NCBI GenBank assembly: GCA_019022495.1
Contig: JAFEKR010000055.1
Coordinates: 124,001 to 188,000 of the forward strand
DNA length: 64,000 nucleotides
Direction: 5' to 3'
From: Epichloe hybrida
Taxonomy: Eukaryota; Ascomycota; Sordariomycetes; Hypocreales; Clavicipitaceae
Under the pieces are notes generated by a model that saw only the letters and a list, made by a program, of their open reading frames with translations, was not told the origin of the DNA and searched no databases. The position numbers were made by a program, and so were the translations under genes. Within the stretch, counting starts at the first letter, position 1. The number at the start of each line of letters is the position of its first letter. This document shows positions 58,318 through 64,000 of this stretch, in pieces.

Positions 58318-59134
58318 CTAGTACACATACCAGGTCTGGGTCAAGGGCAACTCGTCCGCCGGGTCGGCCACGCACGGGACGCCATCGGCCTCGACGACGT
58401 AGGTCTCGGGGTCGACCCTCATCTCGGGCATGGCGTCGTTGAGGCGCATGTCCTTCTTGCCGACGGCCCTGCAGCCGCGGACGGCCTCGACGCGGCTCCG
58501 GAGGCGGTACGAGGCGGCGGTGCCGGAGGAGAGGCAGGCGGCGGAGACGAAGAGGATCTTGGAGGACGGCACGAGGGGCGCGAACATGGGGCGGCCGACG
58601 GTGGGCTGGACGGTGGGGATGGAGCCGTTGGCGTCGCCCATGGGCGCCCAGGCGGCGAGGCCGGCCTTGAGGACGAGGGAGGGCTTGGTGCCGAACCAGG
58701 CGGGGTCCCAGAGGACGAGGTCGGCGAGCTTGGAGACCTCGACGCTGCCGACGAGGTGGGCGAGGCCCTGGGCCAGGGCGGGGTTGATGGTGTACTTGCT
58801 GACGTAGCGCCTGACGCGGAAGTTGTCGTCGGCGGCGAGGGGGGGGTAATGATGATGATGATGATGATGATGATGGGAGGAGGAGGAGGAGGAGGAGGAG
58901 GAGGAGGAGGAGGAGGCGTCCTCGTCGGGTTGTTGGAGAGGCCCCCGCTGCGTCTTGTTCTTGTGCGCCGTGTTCCAGGTGCGGAGGATGACCTCGCCCA
59001 CGCGGCCCATGGCCTGCGAGTCGGAGCTCATGATGCTGATGGCGCCCGTGTCCTGCAGGACGTCCTCGGCGGCGATGGTCTCGGCGCGGATGCGCGACTC
59101 GGCAAAGGCCACGTCCTCGGGGATGTTCCTCGAC

Positions 59135-59170
<36 letters not shown>

Positions 59171-61291
59171 TCGAGCGTGTTGCGCGTCAGGGGCCGGGTC
59201 GGGTTCGTCGACGCGGGCAGCACGTTGGGCAGGCCGACGACGGAGATGATGTCGGGCGCGTGGCCGCCGCCCGCGCCCTCGGTGTGGTACGTGTGGACGG
59301 TGCGGCCCGCGAACGACGAGACCGTCTGCTCGACGAAGCCAGACTCGTTGAGCGTGTCGGTGTGGATGCAGCACTGCACGTCGAGCTCGTCGCACACGCC
59401 GAGGCACGCGTCGATGGCCGCCGGCGTCGCGCCCCAGTCCTCGTGGATCTTGAGCCCGCACGCCCCGGCCACGACCTGCTCGCGCAGCGCCGACGGGTCC
59501 GAGTCGCACCCCTTGCCCGTGAGGCCGACGTTGAGCGGGAGCGCGTCGCAGGCCTGGAGCATCTGGCGGATGTGGTTCTTGCCGGGGGTGCACGTCGTGG
59601 CGTTGGAGCCGGCGCTGGAAGGAACGAAGAAGGATGATGATGATGATGATGATGATTAGGAGTGAATGAATGAATGAATTGAGAGGGGGGGGGGGGGGGG
59701 GGAAAGAAAGAAAAAACCCACCCCGGTCCTGTCCCGCCACCCACAAACGTCGTGATGCCCGACGCCAGCGCCTCGTTGGCCTGCTGCGGACAGATGTAGT
59801 GGATGTGCGTGTCGATGCCGCCGGCCGTGACGATCTTGCCCTCGCCCGCAACGACGTCGGTGCAGCTGCCCACGACCATGCCGGGCGTGACGCCGTCCAT
59901 GACGTCCGGGTTGCCGGCCTTGCCGATGCCCACGATGATGCCGTCCCGGATGCCAATGTCGGCCTTGTAGATGCCCGTCCAGTCGACGATGAGGGCGTTG
60001 GTCACCACCACGTCGAGCGACTCGGCGTCGGGCCTCCCCGAGGCCTGGCCCATGCCCTCGCGGAGCGTCTTGCCGCCGCCGAACTTGCACTCGTCCCCGT
60101 AGACCGTCATGTCGCGCTCGACCCGGACCCAGAGATCCGTGTTGCCCAGCCGGACGAGGTCGCCGGTCGTGGGGCCGAACATGGCCGCGTACGCCGCGCA
60201 GTCCATCCGGAACATGTCGATGCGCGCGCCGTCGCCCCGGGGGTCGGCGGCGGGGTCGGCGGCGGCGGCGTGGGCGAACCCCCGGGCCTGCAGGTTCGAC
60301 ACAATCTCCCTGGCGCGCCGGGGCTCGACGGGGCCCGAGGCGAGGTTGTTGCCCCCGCGGATGACCCTGTTGCCCCCAATCTCCACGAGCGTCACCGTCT
60401 TGGTGTCGCCGGGCTCGAAGCGCACCGACGTGCCCGCCGCGATGTCGAGCCGGTACCCGTACGACCTCTCGCGGTCGAACTCGAGCCGCGGGTTCACCTC
60501 GACGAAGTGGTAGTGGGATCCTACCTGGATGGGGCGGTCGCCCTTGCTCGTCACGCGCAGCCGCCGCCTCTTGCGGTTCTGGTTCAGCCCGACGGTTCCC
60601 TTGACCGCCACGACGGCCCCGGGCTGCCGGCCCAGCGCGTACTCGGAGTCCGGGGGCAGCGGGAACGCCTCGTTGTCGGGGACGGGCAGGAAGCTGCCGT
60701 ACAGGGCGCGGCGGAGGTCCCCGTCGTCGGTCGAGATGGGGTTGTGAACCGTGACGAGATACGTGCCCGTGGGGAACGTCCCCTCGACCTGTATCTCGCG
60801 GAGCGTAGAGCACACGGCGGGGAGGACGTGGCGCCGGCCGAGCATCGTGGCGCCGAGCCTCATGAGGTCCGCGACGCTGTGTTTGCCATCGCGGATGAGC
60901 TCATGGAGGTTGTTCGCGATGAGGGCCTGTACAACACAACATGCTTAACATTCTGGGCCCCGGATCCAACTATTACATCGGGTCTCCCCCCCCCCCCTTC
61001 TCCCCTTTTCTCTCTCTCCTCGTACCGTGGCTTCAGAGTGATTCAACCGGACGCCTCTCGCGAGTCTTCGCTGCGCAAGCAGACCAATCTGCGTGATGAC
61101 AAGCTTGTCGAGCTAAAGAAATGAAAATAAAAGGACAAGTTCCGCAAAATCGTGTAAGCTACAAGAACGACACTAAACGAATCTTGTCGGAAAGAGGAAA
61201 AGAGAAAAAAAAACACGCATTGTTTCTCGTTTCCCTTCCTCAGGGAGAAAGAGGGGGGGGGGCATCTTACTTCCTTGGGAGAAAGAAACAT
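58318..61291 (-). CDS. ure1: Urease (single-chain, nickel-dependent)
   Basis: The exons are 61291-61271, 61112-61026, 60926-59722 and 59614-58318, giving 869 aa; the first exon encodes only MFLSPKE. Introns start GTAAGA, GTACGA and GTGGGT. Urease splits urea to ammonia and carbamate in the cytosol. The gamma-like part ([20 protein letters not shown]), beta-like part ([19 protein letters not shown]) and alpha-like part follow in order. Nickel-site residues are visible: HIH in [14 protein letters not shown], the carbamylated Lys in [12 protein letters not shown], His in [10 protein letters not shown] and [15 protein letters not shown], and the Asp in [13 protein letters not shown]; the flap [14 protein letters not shown] is intact. 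About 30 residues longer than usual because of a Ser13/His9 insert before [13 protein letters not shown]. Codons are strongly G/C-biased, which creates long antisense frames. Confidence 0.96.
58849..58916. repeat. ATG and GGA trinucleotide arrays inside urease
   Basis: Adjoining ATG (about nine) and GGA (about fourteen) arrays, read on the minus strand as His and Ser tracts, in frame. Confidence 0.95.
59685..59702. repeat. Poly-G/poly-C run in urease intron 3
   Basis: Eighteen G on the plus strand (C in the transcript), 20 bases inside the intron from the donor side, next to TGAA (about 59662-59678) and GAT arrays. Confidence 0.95.
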
Positions 61292-62196
61292 GGTGGCCTG
61301 AGCCTAGGTCCGAGGAAGAGGAAGCTATCCGTTGCCAAAAAAAAATAAAAAAATAGATGGAATAAATAAAGACGAAAAGAGGTATTCTCCGATGAGTGCG
61401 TCACAGAGAGGGAACTGGAAGATGAAGGAAAAAAGAACGGAAGCTAAAAAGGTCGGAAGACGAGTAGGTAAAAAGAAAAAAGAAAAGGAAAAAGAGAGAA
61501 GAAGAAGATGCTGAGGAATAGGAATAGACTCCGGAGTCAACTAATGGATTGTAATCTTTACACATTGTTGGTAGATAAACAGTAAAGATAGGGCGATGGG
61601 TGGGGTGCGATTGACGCATTTGATTTGATTCATCAATTAATTGGCCGGCCCGAGATGGAGATAAGCTTTTGACTAAATACGGCCTGGGGTGAGATGCTTA
61701 TCGGCTGGACAGGGGACTTCCATTACTACGGATTCGGTGTCTGGAACACGAAGAGTCGAGATTCTGTTCTTCCCTGTGTATTGTCTTCCATACGGAGTAC
61801 GGAGTAATAATAATTGTTCATGAATCATGATGGAACCCCCCCCCCATTCCGACTTATCGGCAGTCAAACAACCGTGCATTGCCAAGACTCTGGGGATCGC
61901 CCCCCCCCCTGGTGTTTATCTGGCGGGCCCGCCGACATGGGGTCTGCTTCAATCTTGTCCGTGACTAACGCTCTACCCGGCCTGCTTACTTCGCAGGCAT
62001 GCACACACACATACAGACAGAGAGACAGCTTGCGATGAAATTTTCCGTTGTGCCCTTCCAGAAATAAAAGAATGAAGATGAAGATGACAAACTACAATGC
62101 GCCGACTGATCGTCATCTGCCCAAACGCCTCATCGCCGACCAACCGTGAAGAATCCAAAGAAGAAAAGAAAAGGCATCCCCGGCCATTCGTTACGT
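61292..62196. other. Urease promoter and ada3 3' flank
   Basis: No gene seen. It has purine-rich A/G runs (about 61420-61510) and a TACGGAGTACGGAGTA tandem near 61791-61806. Confidence 0.55.
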
Positions 62197-64000
62197 TTAC
62201 TCTTCGTATACTTCCTCATCCCACTGCCCCTTCTCCCTCTTGACGAGCTCTGCCATATCCGCCGGCTTGAAGATGGAGCTGTCGGGATCGGATTGTCGCG
62301 GCACTTTACTCAACGTCTCATCGTCAAAGACGGAGCCTATTGTGTCGATCCAGCGCTTCCGCCGCTCCATCAACGTCTTTGTCTGGTCTCCAATGCCCGG
62401 TCGCGCCGTGCCTGCAGCGCCGCCGCCGACAAAGTGACTGCCTCCGCCTGCACCCCCCGGTCGCTTCGTCTTCTTGCTCTTGCCCATGGTACGAGTGCGT
62501 TTGAGATAGGCAGCTTGTACTTGGGAGTCGAGGTCCTCCAGAATGGTCTGGTATTCCTGGTTGGCCATCCGTTCGCGCACGAGATCCGTCAGCCGCGCCT
62601 TACGAGCTCCGTTGATCAACATCTGTTCTTTCAAACGTGACTGCAACAATCGTAGCCTGCCGGCGACCTCGTCGTCATAGTGCCCGTCATACTCGCCCTC
62701 GAAACCTTCTTGGGGAAGAAAACCGATGTGCCTCAATTCTTGTTTGAGACGCTCGTCGACCTGCGCATATTCTAGTTTGGGATGCGTCGCTTTCTTCCAT
62801 GTTTCGGTTGACGACTCGCTCATGTAGGTGGCTGGGGGGAGTGGGTTTGCTTTGTCGTCGCCGAACTGCTCCTCTCCGTTGGTGTCGCCGTTCATCGAGG
62901 TGTCTCCGTTGGTTACTCCGTTGGTTACACCGTTAGTTGTTGGCTTGTCATCAGGCCCTTGTGAACGGCTCTCAGGTCGCAGTAGTTGAAGTAGCCGCGA
63001 GGCTAGTGGGCCTATGGACAAGGCATCCGTTTCGCCAATGCTGTCACTCATGTTGTCTATGTTGCCTCGTGGTTGATTAGGCGGGAGCTTCTCTCGGCCT
63101 TGTTGAGACAGGTCGATCGACATGGCCCCGTCTTCTTCCGCCCACATCTCGGTATAGTGCCTCTTGCCCCGTTTGGGCATGACGAATGGCGTGACTCTGT
63201 CGCCCCGTTCACGCAGAAATGCTAGGTCTTCCTCGGCAAACGGTCGAAAGTAGGGATCGATGTACGTTGAGAATGTAGAGAAGTTGATCTGACTGCTGGG
63301 TTTGGCAATGCTGTAATCGCTGTCGGGTGGGTCCCCCGCAATGAGATTTGCGAGATCGTTCTTGGGGTATACGGCGACTGAGTATATCTCTTTTCTCTCT
63401 TCGTCCGACATGCCCTCGTGAACAGGCCGGATTTCGTAGACTGTGGGGTCAGGAAAAGTGGAAGGGTCGTCACCGAAGGTTTGCGCTGCAGGCATTTGTC
63501 GTTTTGGCGGCGCACCTTCATCTTCGGAGCTCGACTCCTCTTCCTCCTCTTCCTCCTTCTTTTCGTGCTTTGCTTTCTTATCTACATCCATCGCCGACGG
63601 AGATCCCGCAGCCACGGGCGATAATGACGAGCTCGCAGAGTCCGCTCGAGAGTGCTTTCGCTTCGCATCTTTTACAGGTGATGATTGATCTATATGCACT
63701 TCCTGTGAGTAAGAGAAGATTGCGCAAGCAAGTTGCAGGATACGTGGTTTGGTTACGCGAATGTTCGGGCTCAGCGATTGAAGGTAAACGCATACCATCT
63801 TGTGTCTGGGACTCGGATCCCTTTTTCCTCTTGTGCTTGGATCTCTTGCCCTCTTGTTCGTCGTCCACGCGCATGTCATAGTCGTCGGGCCGCTTCTTTC
63901 GTTCATCCGCGAGGTGTCGCATGCCTCTGTCGTAGAAGGTGGATCGCTTCTCCATGATGTTTACCAAGTTCTTCAGCTTCTCCAGCATCGCGTCGACGCT
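62197..64000 (-). CDS. ngg1: SAGA complex subunit Ada3/Ngg1 (5' end off the right edge)
   Basis: Within the window, an upstream exon runs from the edge to 63796 and the last exon is 63698-62197. The intron starts GTATGC; the acceptor that keeps the frame is the GAAG just after CACAG, joining TQD to VHIDQSSP. The first part carries [20 protein letters not shown] and [17 protein letters not shown], then a charged low-complexity stretch with a poly-Glu run. The conserved C-terminal Ada3 region ([76 protein letters not shown]) is intact. Ada3 links Gcn5 and Ada2 in the histone acetyltransferase module. The start codon and the N-terminal part are outside the window. [21 protein letters not shown] repeat lies mid-protein. 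Confidence 0.93.

Noticed and set aside
59670..61124. 484-residue plus-strand frame and two others opposite urease
   Set aside because: Antisense shadows due to the strong G/C third-position bias of urease; no domain recognised.

Overview
This window is nuclear DNA from a filamentous ascomycete, most likely a sordariomycete and possibly Hypocreales. The evidence is short introns with GTRNGY-type donors and CTRAC branch sites, a HET-C protein, a Zn2Cys6 regulator, single-chain urease, fungal Pex2, Tim10, Gid2 and Ada3 genes, and long gene-poor stretches rich in microsatellites. The order-level placement is inference. I see no CRISPR array, tRNA, rRNA or intact transposon. Exon joins were worked out by hand from frame continuity, splice consensus and family knowledge; no search was run.

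Layout. 1-927 (-): N-terminal part of an amidase running off the left edge. 3301-4693 (+): Golgi-type UPF0658 membrane protein whose expected ATG reads GTG. 5849-7399 (-): GID E3 ligase subunit Gid2/Rmd5, sharing a 527 bp divergent promoter with an STB6-like SIN3-binding protein (7927-10692, +). 11177-11551 (-): Tim10. 11970-13480 (-): aldehyde dehydrogenase with a long GGTGAT microsatellite in its leader or promoter. 13968-14304 (-): small spliced hypothetical gene. 15809-18334 (+): Zn2Cys6 transcription factor. An 8.5 kb gene desert follows, then a Myb/SANT-like putative regulator (26823-28501, +).

31160-34407 (+): EDEM-type GH47 mannosidase-like protein with a poly-Glu insert. 35366-36113 (-): adenine phosphoribosyltransferase. 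A 3.4 kb microsatellite-rich desert separates it from a polytopic membrane protein (39565-41694, -). PEX2 (42454-43878, -) is divergent from a C-tail membrane protein (44574-45374, +). A PA-TM-RING ubiquitin ligase (46144 to about 48114 or beyond, -) and HET-C (49987-52899, -) follow. Then come an HMG-box protein (55712-57335, +), urease (58318-61291, -) and SAGA subunit Ada3/Ngg1 (62197-64000, -, 5' end off the right edge).

The genes do not form one pathway or a secondary-metabolite cluster. Several serve protein quality control and ubiquitination (Gid2, EDEM, Pex2, PA-TM-RING), chromatin and transcription (STB6, Ada3, HMG box, two regulators), or nitrogen and purine metabolism (urease, amidase, APRT). 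The most notable points are a Ser13/His9 tract inside urease, an 87 bp tandem duplication in the HET-C tail, a non-ATG start on a well-conserved membrane protein, a recurrent GTACGGAGTAC intergenic motif, and the 8.5 kb desert before the Myb-like gene.
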